53,149 nt of DNA, taken from assembly GCA_902762565.1 (NCBI GenBank), contig CACWOS010000032.1, forward strand, positions 1 to 53,149. The letters are read 5' to 3'. Under the pieces are notes generated by a model that saw nothing but the letters and a program-made list of their open reading frames with translations, searched no databases and was not told the DNA's origin. The DNA is from an uncultured Prevotellaceae bacterium (GTDB lineage: Bacteria > Bacteroidota > Bacteroidia > Bacteroidales > Bacteroidaceae). The position numbers were made by a program, and so were the translations under genes. Shown piece after piece: positions 33,603 through 42,373 of this stretch (position 1 is its first letter; the number at the start of each line of letters is the position of its first letter).

Positions 33603-35243
33603 ATGAAACACATCAAGATACAACACCTGCTGGGAGCAGTGGCCATGACGGCACTGCTGCTCACCGGCTGTGCGAAGGACGACAGCATGACGGACATTAC
33701 GCCCGTAAAAGAGCAGTCAACGGACGATAGCAACGAGGTTATCCAGGCCCTTAGCGCCATTGAGGGCATCACTGACGCAGAGCTGCAATACACCGACGAC
33801 GAAAAGGACAGCATCTATTTCTTCTACTTTGAACAGCCCATCGACCATCATCACCCCGAGAACGGCACCTACAAGCAGCAAGTATCCATGAAGTTCGTGG
33901 ACTACGACCAAGATGTCGTGCTCTACACCCACGGCTATGACATGCCCTCCACGGCCGATAAGTTTTTCGATGTCGACCTGCGTGAGCACCTCAAAGCCAA
34001 CATGGTCAAGGTGGAGCACCGCTACTTTGGACATTCACTGCCCGGAGCCATGGGCGACCTGGACTACACCTTCTTGGACGCTGAACAGCAGTCGTACGAC
34101 CTGCACAACATTGTGCAGGCGCTCAAGCAGCATTTCTTCAAGACTGGCAAGTGGGTCAGCACCGGCACCAGCAAGGACGGTATCACCAGTGCCCTCTATG
34201 CCTACTATAGCGACTTGAACGGCTGGAAAGACATTGACGTCTTTGTGCCCTTCTGCGCTCCCTTCATGCCCGGCACCACAGAGAACGGTGTCTTCAGCTG
34301 CATGGACTCCAGTCCCGGCACATACCTGACTCAGGTGTGCGGTTCTGGTTATCCGGAAGGTTCGGACGAGGCCGTAGCCGCCATGCGCATCAAGCAGCTA
34401 TACAACGCAATCTGCACCAATCAGGTGGTGCGCAATGCCTGTATCCAGACCGTCGGTATTGTCGATACAGAAAGCTACAGGAAGATACTTGAACAGTATA
34501 ACAACTACAGCGACAACAGCACGGGCAACCTGACCAAGGACCTCACGGCGCTGGTCTACAATTATATTTCTGACAGGTTCTTCAATTTCTTCTCGTATGT
34601 GCCGTTCTCCGACTGGGCCACGCTGGTGCCTGACCCTGTGAAGGCTGCCACCGACGAGGATGAGCTGGAAGACTTGACCAACTTCATCAGCTTGAGCACC
34701 ACAGAGCTCGCTGAATCCATATTCAACTTGTTTAAGGATAAGAAAAAACAGGCAATCACAAGGAGCGGCAATACCAGCAATGAGCGCTTATGGGAATATC
34801 TCAAAGAGCTGCGCAAGGAGTCGGCGATGCCCTACGAGATTCATGCCTTCAAGGAGCTGGGCTATGCCGACTTGGACTATTCGTTGGCCGACGGCACTTA
34901 CCTGACTGCCCAGCAGATACAGAGTGTCAATTTCATCTTATGCCCGCAGTACAAGTACCAGTCGCTCTATCCGCAGGACAAGGGCAAGCTGATGCGCAGC
35001 TTCCGCCAGTGGGTATATACGGAGAATACGCAGCCCATCATCTTCGTCTATGCCAAGAACGACCCGTGGACGGGTGCACGTCCGGACGATGCGGCCATCC
35101 AGCAGAACCCTATGACGAAAATGATTATCGACCCTATCGCCACGCACAACCACAGCTTCTTAGACGGTGAGTCCTACACCGAGGTCTCGAAGCAGGCCAT
35201 CATCAGTGCACTGAACACCTATCTGGGAACAGCAGCCAAGTGA
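33603..35243 (+). CDS. S28/S37-type prolyl tripeptidyl aminopeptidase lipoprotein
   Basis: 546 residues, lipobox LLTGC (Cys23). An alpha/beta-hydrolase fold with VEHRYFGHSLP (137-147) and nucleophile Ser190 in GTSKDG, typical of the S28/S37 groups that cut after proline-containing tripeptides; the acid is likely in YAKNDPWTGAR and the His in ATHNHSFL near the C-terminus. Family choice between S28 and S37 is uncertain. It ends the GC-rich operon; with the S41 protease it suggests stepwise degradation of extracellular proteins. Confidence 0.82.
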   Translation: MKHIKIQHLLGAVAMTALLLTGCAKDDSMTDITPVKEQSTDDSNEVIQALSAIEGITDAELQYTDDEKDSIYFFYFEQPIDHHHPENGTYKQQVSMKFVDYDQDVVLYTHGYDMPSTADKFFDVDLREHLKANMVKVEHRYFGHSLPGAMGDLDYTFLDAEQQSYDLHNIVQALKQHFFKTGKWVSTGTSKDGITSALYAYYSDLNGWKDIDVFVPFCAPFMPGTTENGVFSCMDSSPGTYLTQVCGSGYPEGSDEAVAAMRIKQLYNAICTNQVVRNACIQTVGIVDTESYRKILEQYNNYSDNSTGNLTKDLTALVYNYISDRFFNFFSYVPFSDWATLVPDPVKAATDEDELEDLTNFISLSTTELAESIFNLFKDKKKQAITRSGNTSNERLWEYLKELRKESAMPYEIHAFKELGYADLDYSLADGTYLTAQQIQSVNFILCPQYKYQSLYPQDKGKLMRSFRQWVYTENTQPIIFVYAKNDPWTGARPDDAAIQQNPMTKMIIDPIATHNHSFLDGESYTEVSKQAIISALNTYLGTAAK

Positions 35244-35261
35244 CAGTAAGGTGAAAGCAAA

Positions 35262-35300
35262 AAGAAGGAGGACATCCACAGCGGGTGTCCTCCTTCTTTT
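35262..35300 (+). terminator. Strong terminator of the peptidase operon
   Basis: A 16-bp stem (left AAGAAGGAGGACATCC, right GGGTGTCCTCCTTCTT) with one G-U wobble and a short loop, then TTTT. Confidence 0.9.
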
Positions 35301-35323
35301 CTTGTACGTCTTGTTAGTTTGTT

Positions 35324-35491
35324 TTACAAATCAAAGCCCAGGCCTTTGAGCCACTGGAAGAGCTGGTTACGCTCAGAGGCGTTCCATGTGTCGATGGCAT
35401 CGTTGTGAGTGCCGTTCTCAATATAGAGAATCTGGCAGTTCTTGCCTAACTTGTCGTCAGGAATACTGAGACAAGTACCAGTCCCCTGTGC
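35324..35491 (-). pseudogene. C-terminal remnant of an alpha/beta-hydrolase gene
   Basis: A minus-strand frame of 55 codons with a stop at 35324 but no start; an in-frame stop at 35492-35494 cuts it off upstream. The peptide contains LSIPDDKLGKNCQILYIENG, then THNDAIDTW, NASERNQLFQWLKGLGFDL, which looks like the end of a secreted esterase or S9-type peptidase with the catalytic His in GTHND. The rest of the gene is missing, so this is the stump left where the adjoining accessory DNA was inserted or a deletion ended. The break is somewhere around 35,470-35,490. Confidence 0.7.
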
Positions 35492-35563
35492 TCAGATGAA
35501 CTGACCAATTGGGATGGAACCAAGAAGAATGGGCTTGGGTGGTAATGAAGTCCGAAACATACT

Positions 35564-35594
35564 TGAAAGATGCGGATAAATGCCGCATCTTTCA
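35564..35594. terminator. Hairpin at the island's left edge
   Basis: Perfect 12-bp arms TGAAAGATGCGG (35564-35575) and CCGCATCTTTCA (35583-35594) around a 7-nt loop; T-run weak. It is terminator-like but follows no intact gene, so it may be left over from a lost gene or insulate the XRE operon. Confidence 0.6.
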
Positions 35595-35690
35595 TTTCCA
35601 TAGACTTAATAAACTCTAAAAAACAAGCAAATATTATTTTGATTGAAGATTTTTCACTAACTTTACACCCAAACTATAAATTTGAAATGT

Positions 35691-35909
35691 ATGCAAGACG
35701 TAAATCGCCTGAAAATAGTGCTAGTGGAACAGAAGAGAACCAGTAAATGGCTATCTGAAGAACTTGGTGTGAGTCCATCTACAGTTTCCAAATGGTGTAC
35801 CAACTCTTCACAACCAGACATTGAAACCCTTGCAAAGATAGCCAAGCTTCTCAATGTCGGAGTAGAAGAATTGTATAATAAAAAATTCATGGATTCTGTT
35901 CTAAGTTAA
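35691..35909 (+). CDS. XRE-family helix-turn-helix regulator
   Basis: 72 residues from the ATG at 35691; the TTG three codons earlier is less likely. A single cro/C1-type helix-turn-helix: LKIVLVEQKRTSKWLSEELG, then VSPSTVSKWCTNSSQPDIET, LAKIAKLLNVGVEELY. It sits 11 bp before the HNH gene and heads the island operon, the place of a controller (C) protein in restriction-modification systems. A near-consensus TAACTTTA (35657-35664) is its likely -7 element. Operator repeats were not identified. Confidence 0.9.
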   Translation: MQDVNRLKIVLVEQKRTSKWLSEELGVSPSTVSKWCTNSSQPDIETLAKIAKLLNVGVEELYNKKFMDSVLS

Positions 35910-35920
35910 ATTGTGCAAGA

Positions 35921-36511
35921 ATGGCAACAGACATTCAGAAGAGACAGAAAAGCGAAAAGCGTTTTCCGAAGTTTGCTAACTTTGGAGAATACTTGTTCTG
36001 GTCGTATGCCAATTTGCAAATGCTTTGTGCAGCACTCAACATGGGGAAAGCGAAATACGACAAGTCATGCTACATGATACGCGCCAAGGCATTCAAGGCG
36101 TATAAGGAAGGACGTTGGAATATCCATGATTTGCTGGAGTTCAACGTGGCGAAGATTAAGGAGAACAACTATTGCTGGTATTGCGGCAAGGAGATGGAGC
36201 CATCGAAACTGACAAAAGACCATGTTTTCCCAAGAAGCAAAGGTGGAGCCAACGATATGGACAACATCATTATGGTTTGTAAGACGTGCAACTCGTCGAA
36301 GGGCAACATGGATTTGTTTGAGTGGTATGCCACAGTTCGTAAAGAATGGCCTCCCCTAAACATCCTCATACACTATCTGAAGAATATTTATCTGTATAGC
36401 GTAGAAAACGGATTAATGGATAAACATGCCGAGGAAATGGATGCAATGGAACTTCCGTTCAAGTGGCAATACATTCCTCTTGACTATCCACAACCTGAAG
36501 TTTATATGTAA
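35921..36511 (+). CDS. HNH endonuclease
   Basis: 196 residues. A helical N-terminal domain (FGEYLFWSYANLQMLCAALN) of unknown role precedes a zinc-stabilised HNH nuclease: CWYCG (C85, C88), TKDHVFPRSKGG with Asp100-His101, DNIIMVCKTCNSSKG with Asn115, C120 and C123. The active site is complete. It lies between the XRE gene and the restriction-methylation gene with gaps of 11 and 15 bp, so it is cotranscribed and may nick or cut together with that enzyme, or cut modified invading DNA. Confidence 0.9.
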   Translation: MATDIQKRQKSEKRFPKFANFGEYLFWSYANLQMLCAALNMGKAKYDKSCYMIRAKAFKAYKEGRWNIHDLLEFNVAKIKENNYCWYCGKEMEPSKLTKDHVFPRSKGGANDMDNIIMVCKTCNSSKGNMDLFEWYATVRKEWPPLNILIHYLKNIYLYSVENGLMDKHAEEMDAMELPFKWQYIPLDYPQPEVYM

Positions 36512-36526
36512 TTTGAAACTATCATT

Positions 36527-39500
36527 ATGGACCTAAAAGAATACATCAGCACCGTTAATCAGAAATATCGTGCAGGCAATGCCACTGAGCACACTTACAG
36601 GGGCGTGTTGGAACAATTAATGCAAAGTCTGTTGCCAAAACTTCGTATCGTAAACGAACCAAAGCGAGTGAAGTGCGGTGCACCTGACTATATAGTTAGT
36701 CGCAAGGACGGTATGCCTGTGTTCTACATCGAGGCAAAAGACATTGGCGACAACGACCTTGACGGGCGTAATCCTCATGGTCATAAGGAACAGTTTACGC
36801 GCTATAAGCAGGCCCTCGACTATATCATCTTCACAGACTATCTGGACTTCCACCTTTACGAGCATGGTGAGTTCGTGGATAGCGTGCGTATAGCAGAAGT
36901 GAAAGGTGACAAGATTGTGGTCATCCAAGAGAATGAAGAGAAGTTCCTGAATCTCATAGAGCATGTTGGCAACAATGCCATTCAACGCATTACGTCGGCC
37001 TCGCGTCTGGCCAAGTTGATGGCAGGTAAGGCTCGGCTTTTGGAAAATATCATTGAGCAGGCCATGAATGACGATACGGAGAGTTATGCCAATGACAATC
37101 TGCGAGGACAGTATAACGCTTTCAAGGATGTGCTGATTCAGGAACTGAAGCCCTCAGACTTTGCAGACATCTATGCCCAGACTATTGCTTACGGTATGTT
37201 TGCTGCACGTTTGCATGATGACACACCAGAGGATTTTAGTCGTGAGGAGGCTGCAAAGTTGATTCCAAAGACCAACCCCTTCCTGCGTCAGATATTCAAT
37301 AATCTGGCTGGTAATGACCTTGATGAGCGTATTGCATGGGTTGTAGATGATTTGGTGACGGTGTTCTTGGCTTCTGACTTGCAGAAAATCATGAAAGCCT
37401 ATGGTGAGGACAAGCGCCACCACGACCCAATGATTCACTTCTACGAGGATTTTCTGTCTGAATATAACCCCAAACTACGCAAGTCGAAGGGTGTCTGGTA
37501 CACGCCGCAGCCTGTTGTAGGGTTCATTGTAAGGGCTGTTGACGAGATTCTGCAAAAGGAGTTCAATCTGCCAGAAGGTCTTGCCGACTATTCCATGATT
37601 GAAAAGGATGTTGCCGTTGAACAGAGTTATGACGGACGAACCAAAGACGGCATGAAGCATGCCATGAAACGTTTCCATCGCGTACAGATTCTTGATCCTG
37701 CTACTGGTACAGGCACATTCTTGGCAGAGGTGGTCAATCAGATATATGACCGCTATCGTGATCAGCAAGGCATTTGGCAGCAGTATGTGGAACAACACCT
37801 GTTGCCTCGTCTGAATGGCTTCGAGATATTGATGGCCTCGTATGCCGTAGCTCACTTGAAACTTGATATGCTACTTGGCGAGACTGGTTATCAACACAAT
37901 TCAGAAAAACGCTTGCATGTCTATCTGACCAACTCCCTCGAAGAGAGCAACAACGAGCCGCGCACGCTCTTTGCCCAATGGCTCAGCCGTGAGGCCGCAG
38001 AAGCAAATGTCATTAAGCGTGATTGTCCTGTGATGGTTATGATTGGCAATCCGCCATATAGTATCAGCAGCCAAAATAACGGAAAGTGGATAATGGGGTT
38101 GCTTGATGCCTACAAAAAGAATCTGAACGAACGAAAAATAAATATTGATGATGATTATATTAAGTTTATTCGTTTGGGGCAGCACTACGTAGAGAAAAAT
38201 GGTTCAGGTATCCTAGCCTATATCAGCAACAATAGTTTCATTGACGGTATCACACATCGCCAGATGAGACTGACCTTGATGCAAGTATTCGATGAGATTT
38301 TCATTCTTGACCTTCATGGGAATAGTCGTAAACAAGAGGTAGCTCCTGATGGAAGCAAAGACGAAAATGTCTTTGACATTATGCAGGGAGTGAGCATTAA
38401 TATCTTTGTCAAAACAGGCTGTAAAGAAAAAAGCGAACTTGCTAAGGTATTCCATCAAAACATATATGGTACACGTGAATATAAATATTCCTGTCTAAAT
38501 GAAGCAACAATATCTTCTATTCAATGGACAGAACTAACACCAACAGAACCATACTATTTCTTTGTACCAAAGGATTTCTCAGTACAAGACGAATATGAGA
38601 ATGGATTTAAGGTTGATGAACTGATGATTGCTTGCAATTCTGGAATTCAGACTAAGAGGGATGATTTTGTATATCAATTCTCAAAGCAAAAAATAGAGCA
38701 AGTAATAAGCACTTTAAAGAATTGTAATGTTGAAGAATGTAGGGAGAAGCTATCTATAGGTGATGATGGAGTTGCGTGGAAAGTTCTTTGGGCAAAACAA
38801 GACGTGGAAATGAAAGTGGGCCAATTTGCGCAAGTCCTCTATAGGCCTTTTGATTTAAGATGGACATATTACACTGGTAAATCAAGTGGATTTATGGCTC
38901 GCCCAAGAATGCCTGAGGCAGCTCATCTTCTTAAAGACAACATTGCTTTACTTGCTGTCAGAAATACTCGTAGAGATATGTCAAACAACTATTTTGTTGC
39001 AAATACCTTGGTTGACAAAGATGGCATATCCTCATTCGATAATTGCAGATTTTTCCCTCTCTACGTCTATAAAGAGAATCTGGGCCAAGAAGAGCGCATT
39101 GTCAATTTCAACAAGGAATTGTATGACAAGATAGCCAAAGGCTTGAACTACCTTCCTTGCTATGATGACAACGTTTTGGTAGACCCAATAAGCGACTATA
39201 ATGGCGTGCTCTATCCCCAAACCCTCTTTGATTACATCTATGCAGTGCTGCATAGCCCCAGCTATCGCGAACGCTACAAGGAATTCCTGAAGATAGATTT
39301 CCCACGCATACCATATCCTACAGACTGGGAGAAATTCCGTGATTTGGCGGAGTTGGGAGAAGAACTGCGACAACTGCATCTGATGGAAGACCTGCCCTCA
39401 AAGACAGGTGTCACCTTCCCCGTTGCAGGCTCCTTGCAGGTCGACTGCTATCGTTGGCAGGACAATTGCGTCTATATCAACGCAGACCAATATTTTGAAG

Positions 39501-39682
39501 GTGTGCCAGAATCGGCTTGGAACTTCTTCATTGGCGGCTATCAACCTGCTCAGAAATGGCTCAAAGACCGCAAGGGTCTTACCCTCAGTTTCGAAGACGT
39601 GAAGCACTATGCCCGCATCATCTACGTGCTCCAGCAGACGGAGCGCATTATGCAGGGGATAGATGAGATTTTTAGTTTCTAA
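36527..39682 (+). CDS. Single-chain restriction-methylation enzyme (type IIG-like)
   Basis: 1051 residues. An N-terminal PD-(D/E)xK-type nuclease is visible: Asp54 in GAPDYIVSRK and Glu69-x-Lys71 in VFYIEAK. A helical linker follows, then an N6-adenine methyltransferase: GVWYTPQPVVGFIV (motif X, 322-335), DPATGTGTF (motif I, 390-398) and NPPY (motif IV, 508-511). Residues from about 600 on form the target-recognition part. No helicase motifs are present, so it is closer to type IIG than to type ISP, although the overall pattern recalls type ISP C-terminal domains. One protein would both methylate and cut at the same site. Target sequence unknown. Confidence 0.92.
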   Translation: MDLKEYISTVNQKYRAGNATEHTYRGVLEQLMQSLLPKLRIVNEPKRVKCGAPDYIVSRKDGMPVFYIEAKDIGDNDLDGRNPHGHKEQFTRYKQALDYIIFTDYLDFHLYEHGEFVDSVRIAEVKGDKIVVIQENEEKFLNLIEHVGNNAIQRITSASRLAKLMAGKARLLENIIEQAMNDDTESYANDNLRGQYNAFKDVLIQELKPSDFADIYAQTIAYGMFAARLHDDTPEDFSREEAAKLIPKTNPFLRQIFNNLAGNDLDERIAWVVDDLVTVFLASDLQKIMKAYGEDKRHHDPMIHFYEDFLSEYNPKLRKSKGVWYTPQPVVGFIVRAVDEILQKEFNLPEGLADYSMIEKDVAVEQSYDGRTKDGMKHAMKRFHRVQILDPATGTGTFLAEVVNQIYDRYRDQQGIWQQYVEQHLLPRLNGFEILMASYAVAHLKLDMLLGETGYQHNSEKRLHVYLTNSLEESNNEPRTLFAQWLSREAAEANVIKRDCPVMVMIGNPPYSISSQNNGKWIMGLLDAYKKNLNERKINIDDDYIKFIRLGQHYVEKNGSGILAYISNNSFIDGITHRQMRLTLMQVFDEIFILDLHGNSRKQEVAPDGSKDENVFDIMQGVSINIFVKTGCKEKSELAKVFHQNIYGTREYKYSCLNEATISSIQWTELTPTEPYYFFVPKDFSVQDEYENGFKVDELMIACNSGIQTKRDDFVYQFSKQKIEQVISTLKNCNVEECREKLSIGDDGVAWKVLWAKQDVEMKVGQFAQVLYRPFDLRWTYYTGKSSGFMARPRMPEAAHLLKDNIALLAVRNTRRDMSNNYFVANTLVDKDGISSFDNCRFFPLYVYKENLGQEERIVNFNKELYDKIAKGLNYLPCYDDNVLVDPISDYNGVLYPQTLFDYIYAVLHSPSYRERYKEFLKIDFPRIPYPTDWEKFRDLAELGEELRQLHLMEDLPSKTGVTFPVAGSLQVDCYRWQDNCVYINADQYFEGVPESAWNFFIGGYQPAQKWLKDRKGLTLSFEDVKHYARIIYVLQQTERIMQGIDEIFSF

Positions 39683-39720
39683 AGTGAGAATATCATAGCA
39701 TTATTATTTTAACAGAAAAA

Positions 39721-40473
39721 ATGAAGTTATATCACTATACTACATTCACCAATTTTTGTTCAATCTGGATTCAACAAAAGCTAATGTTTTCAGAATGGAC
39801 AAATTGTAATGATGTTTATGAAAGGGAGAAAACCTATAAATATACACAAATGAGCCTGGAGTATAATGGTAAAAGGTATCCACTAGGAGTATTGAGGCAA
39901 TTCTCGACAAAAGTTTTCGAAGAAGTTGAGCGATATCATCAATTAAGTTTTTGTTTGGATTATGAAGATATTAAAGGCTATGCTTCTCCTTCGATGTGGG
40001 GACATTATGCGAGAGATTATCAAAGAAGTGGTGTTTGTATAGAATTGGAAAGTACGAAAGTCATTCCATTTCCAAATGGAGCAACAGTATACGAAGAAAA
40101 AGTAGATTATAATAATATTCTTGCTCCAATACATGTTTGTGGAGTCGATGCAGAAAAAGAAAATGCCGAGCAAGAATTTGTCATAAATAATAGAATGCAA
40201 CTTTTTTTTCAAAAGCATCCGCATTGGGAAGTAGAAAATGAATATCGATATGTTAGTAAGGATTGCAAATATCTTGATATATCTGATGCTGTAATGTGTA
40301 TTTATGTTTTAGGAGAGGATGATATTACATTGCAATCAGTGAAACGAATAGTCATGGATACAAAAAAGATTTCATACGTGAATGTGGGTGGTTCGGAAAG
40401 TCGAAACTTGAATCCAATGAATCTTTACGAGGTTGAAGAATTGCAGGAAGAAATGAAATACATTAGAATATAA
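39721..40473 (+). CDS. DUF2971 family protein
   Basis: 250 residues of the DUF2971 family: LYHYTTFTNF (His5-Tyr6), SEWTNCNDVYE, SPSMWGHYARDYQRSGVCIE (His95) and WEVENEYRYVS (Glu174). The spaced His/Tyr and Glu motifs recall a minimal ADP-ribosyltransferase-like site, but that is inference. DUF2971 genes recur in phage-defence neighbourhoods; no mechanism is established to my knowledge. AT-richer than the restriction gene before it, which suggests separate origin. It ends 2 bp before the GIY-YIG gene, so those two are coupled. Confidence 0.78.
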   Translation: MKLYHYTTFTNFCSIWIQQKLMFSEWTNCNDVYEREKTYKYTQMSLEYNGKRYPLGVLRQFSTKVFEEVERYHQLSFCLDYEDIKGYASPSMWGHYARDYQRSGVCIELESTKVIPFPNGATVYEEKVDYNNILAPIHVCGVDAEKENAEQEFVINNRMQLFFQKHPHWEVENEYRYVSKDCKYLDISDAVMCIYVLGEDDITLQSVKRIVMDTKKISYVNVGGSESRNLNPMNLYEVEELQEEMKYIRI

Positions 40474-40475
40474 AA

Positions 40476-41105
40476 ATGGAATACGGAATAGTTTATCTTT
40501 TAACCAATCCTGTAATGCCTGGCCTTGTAAAGATTGGCATGACTACACAGGAAGATATAGACAAAAGGATGAAGGAACTCTATACTACGGGCGTTCCTGT
40601 GCCCTTTGAATGCCAGTTTGCTTGCAAGGTGAAGAAAGGTGACTGCGCCAAGATTGAGAAAGCCCTGCACACGGCATTTGCACCGCAGCGCATCAATGCC
40701 AACCGTGAGTTCTTCCGCATACAGGTGGAACAGGCTAAGGCCATCCTTGAACTATTCCACCATACCGACGTGACGGAAGAAGTGAGCGACGAAATAGAAA
40801 GCGACTTGACTGATGACGATAAGGCTGCATCGGCAAAGGCTCAGATTCACCGCCCACCGCTCAACTTCTACGAAATGGGAATGCAAAAGGGTGATGTCCT
40901 GCAATGGAAAGACGACCCAACGATAACCGTTACGATTGTATCGGAACGGAGAATCAACTATGAGGGTGAGGAAACTTCTATCAGTTCACTCTCTGCCAAG
41001 TTGAAAGGCTACAAGGTCAAGCACATTGCCCCCGGTGCTCATTGGCTTTATAAGGAAAAACTTCTCAGCGACATTTACGACGAAACTTATCCGTTTGAAG
41101 AATAA
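40476..41105 (+). CDS. GIY-YIG (T5orf172-like) nuclease with RAMA-like C-terminus
   Basis: 209 residues. The N-terminal GIY-YIG fold has YGIVYLLTN and LVKIGMTT (variant GIY and YIG), a conserved Arg in KRMKELYTTGVP and the Glu/His helix IEKALHTAF with NREFFRI, as in the T5orf172 subgroup. After an acidic linker (about 100-125) the C-terminus (GDVLQWKDDPTITVTIVSER and SISSLSAKLKG...WLYKEKLLSDIYDETY) resembles the RAMA/DUF4357 type found with adenine-methylase systems. This fits a nuclease that reads methylation or serves the adjacent restriction-methylation enzyme. Confidence 0.82.
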   Translation: MEYGIVYLLTNPVMPGLVKIGMTTQEDIDKRMKELYTTGVPVPFECQFACKVKKGDCAKIEKALHTAFAPQRINANREFFRIQVEQAKAILELFHHTDVTEEVSDEIESDLTDDDKAASAKAQIHRPPLNFYEMGMQKGDVLQWKDDPTITVTIVSERRINYEGEETSISSLSAKLKGYKVKHIAPGAHWLYKEKLLSDIYDETYPFEE

Positions 41106-41125
41106 AGAGCTAATCATTGTGTATT

Positions 41126-41404
41126 ATGGAGAATAAGCCAAAGACGAAGAAAGAATGTTTTGCTCAGTTGGACGAAATGCTGAGTGAGACAGACAAAAAG
41201 GCTATCGTGGAAGCGGAAGACCTTTTCGAGTTTCATTTTACCCTCGGTTTATGGATTCGCAACAATTGGTTATATGACCGCAGCGAAGAATACTTGGAAT
41301 CGCTCAGTAAGGCATTCGGCATAGATGTACCCTATTTTGCGGCTGATGATTTGTCATCGGAGATATTGGAAGCATATCAAAAGCATTTGAGAAAGAGTAA
41401 GTAA
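41126..41404 (+). CDS. DUF6794-like small protein
   Basis: 92 residues from the ATG at 41126. KTKKECFAQLDEMLSETDKK, then FHFTLGLWIRNNWLYDRSEE and the helical end resemble DUF6794, a small domain with a conserved GLWIRNNW core found as free proteins in many bacteria. Function unknown. It lies 20 bp after the GIY-YIG gene. It could be an accessory or immunity protein, but nothing in the sequence proves it. Confidence 0.7.
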   Translation: MENKPKTKKECFAQLDEMLSETDKKAIVEAEDLFEFHFTLGLWIRNNWLYDRSEEYLESLSKAFGIDVPYFAADDLSSEILEAYQKHLRKSK

Positions 41405-41447
41405 AATGTGAAAATCTTTTTAGAAAAGAGTTGGTTGTATAAAACGA

Positions 41448-42353
41448 ATGAATACAGAAGTCAAAAAACAGCATTATGTATGGCGGTATTATTTAAATCC
41501 TTGGAAGAAGAATCCTAAGGAGAAGAAAATTTGGACTTACATCTTTGAAGCCAACAAAGTAGATTATGTTAGTCTCATGGATGTTGCTCAAGAAAGTTAT
41601 TTCTATAAGATGTACGCATTGTCTCCTGTTGAAATTCTTACCTGTTGGAATTTTGCTAAACAATTTCCGCCTTTTATGTGGTCTATTGCTGAAAGTCTTC
41701 TTAAAGGTTATGAAGCAATTTCTTATAATATGATGTCAGAAACTGACAAAAGAGATTTTTCGCTTCATATCTTAGATAATATGCAGACCAATATCGAAAA
41801 AATGGGTAGACCTCTTTTGTCTTGCCATAGTTTAGAAGATTTAAGGAACATTCCAGATAAATATCAGGCAGTTTATTATCTTTGTACTCAATACAGTAGG
41901 ACAAAGAAAATGAGAGAAAACGGAATAAATGGATATCTACAACTAAACAAACCTCTTTTGAGTGAACTTTACAGAAAAGCATTTCCGTACATTTCCATTA
42001 TAATGGCGACTAAACTGGGACATAGTATCGCCGTGGCCAATCCTAATACCAGATATATCTTTGTTAAGAATGAGTCTTCAATACCATTTATCACTTGTGA
42101 CCAACCAGCGATAAATCTAAGGATAGATGAATTGGATGATAATGGAGATATTAAAGACTTTGAGTTGTTTTATCCGACCTCACCAACTACAGCCATAATG
42201 ATTGTTTTTAATCCGCAATTGGAAGAATACAGTGAAATAATTGCAGATGACAACTTCGTAGACGACAAGAACAAAAAGATGTGTAAAAATGCCCTATCAT
42301 TTGTTTTTGCAAACAAGAAGGATATATTGAATAGATATTGTTCACCCTATTAA
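41448..42353 (+). CDS. DUF4238 family protein
   Basis: 301 residues with the DUF4238 pattern: QHYVWRYYLNPWKKNPK at the start, PFITCDQPAINL in the last third and FYPTSPTTAIMIVF following. No catalytic motif can be named with confidence; HYV...YL and the DQP/PTSP blocks are the family's conserved points. Strongly AT-rich (in 41821-41880 only 19 of 60 bases are G or C). The family is frequently seen in genomic islands. The next gene begins 20 bp further on. Confidence 0.75.
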   Translation: MNTEVKKQHYVWRYYLNPWKKNPKEKKIWTYIFEANKVDYVSLMDVAQESYFYKMYALSPVEILTCWNFAKQFPPFMWSIAESLLKGYEAISYNMMSETDKRDFSLHILDNMQTNIEKMGRPLLSCHSLEDLRNIPDKYQAVYYLCTQYSRTKKMRENGINGYLQLNKPLLSELYRKAFPYISIIMATKLGHSIAVANPNTRYIFVKNESSIPFITCDQPAINLRIDELDDNGDIKDFELFYPTSPTTAIMIVFNPQLEEYSEIIADDNFVDDKNKKMCKNALSFVFANKKDILNRYCSPY

Positions 42354-42373
42354 TCGAGAAATACAACTTAAAT

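Noticed and set aside
35495-35545. Plus-strand peptide ending ELTNWDGTKKNGLGW before the island
   Set aside because: Could be another gene fragment, but it is too short and has no recognisable family, so it is not called.
36527-39682. Type ISP restriction enzyme with helicase
   Set aside because: No helicase motifs between the nuclease and methylase parts and a length near 1050; a type IIG-like label fits better.
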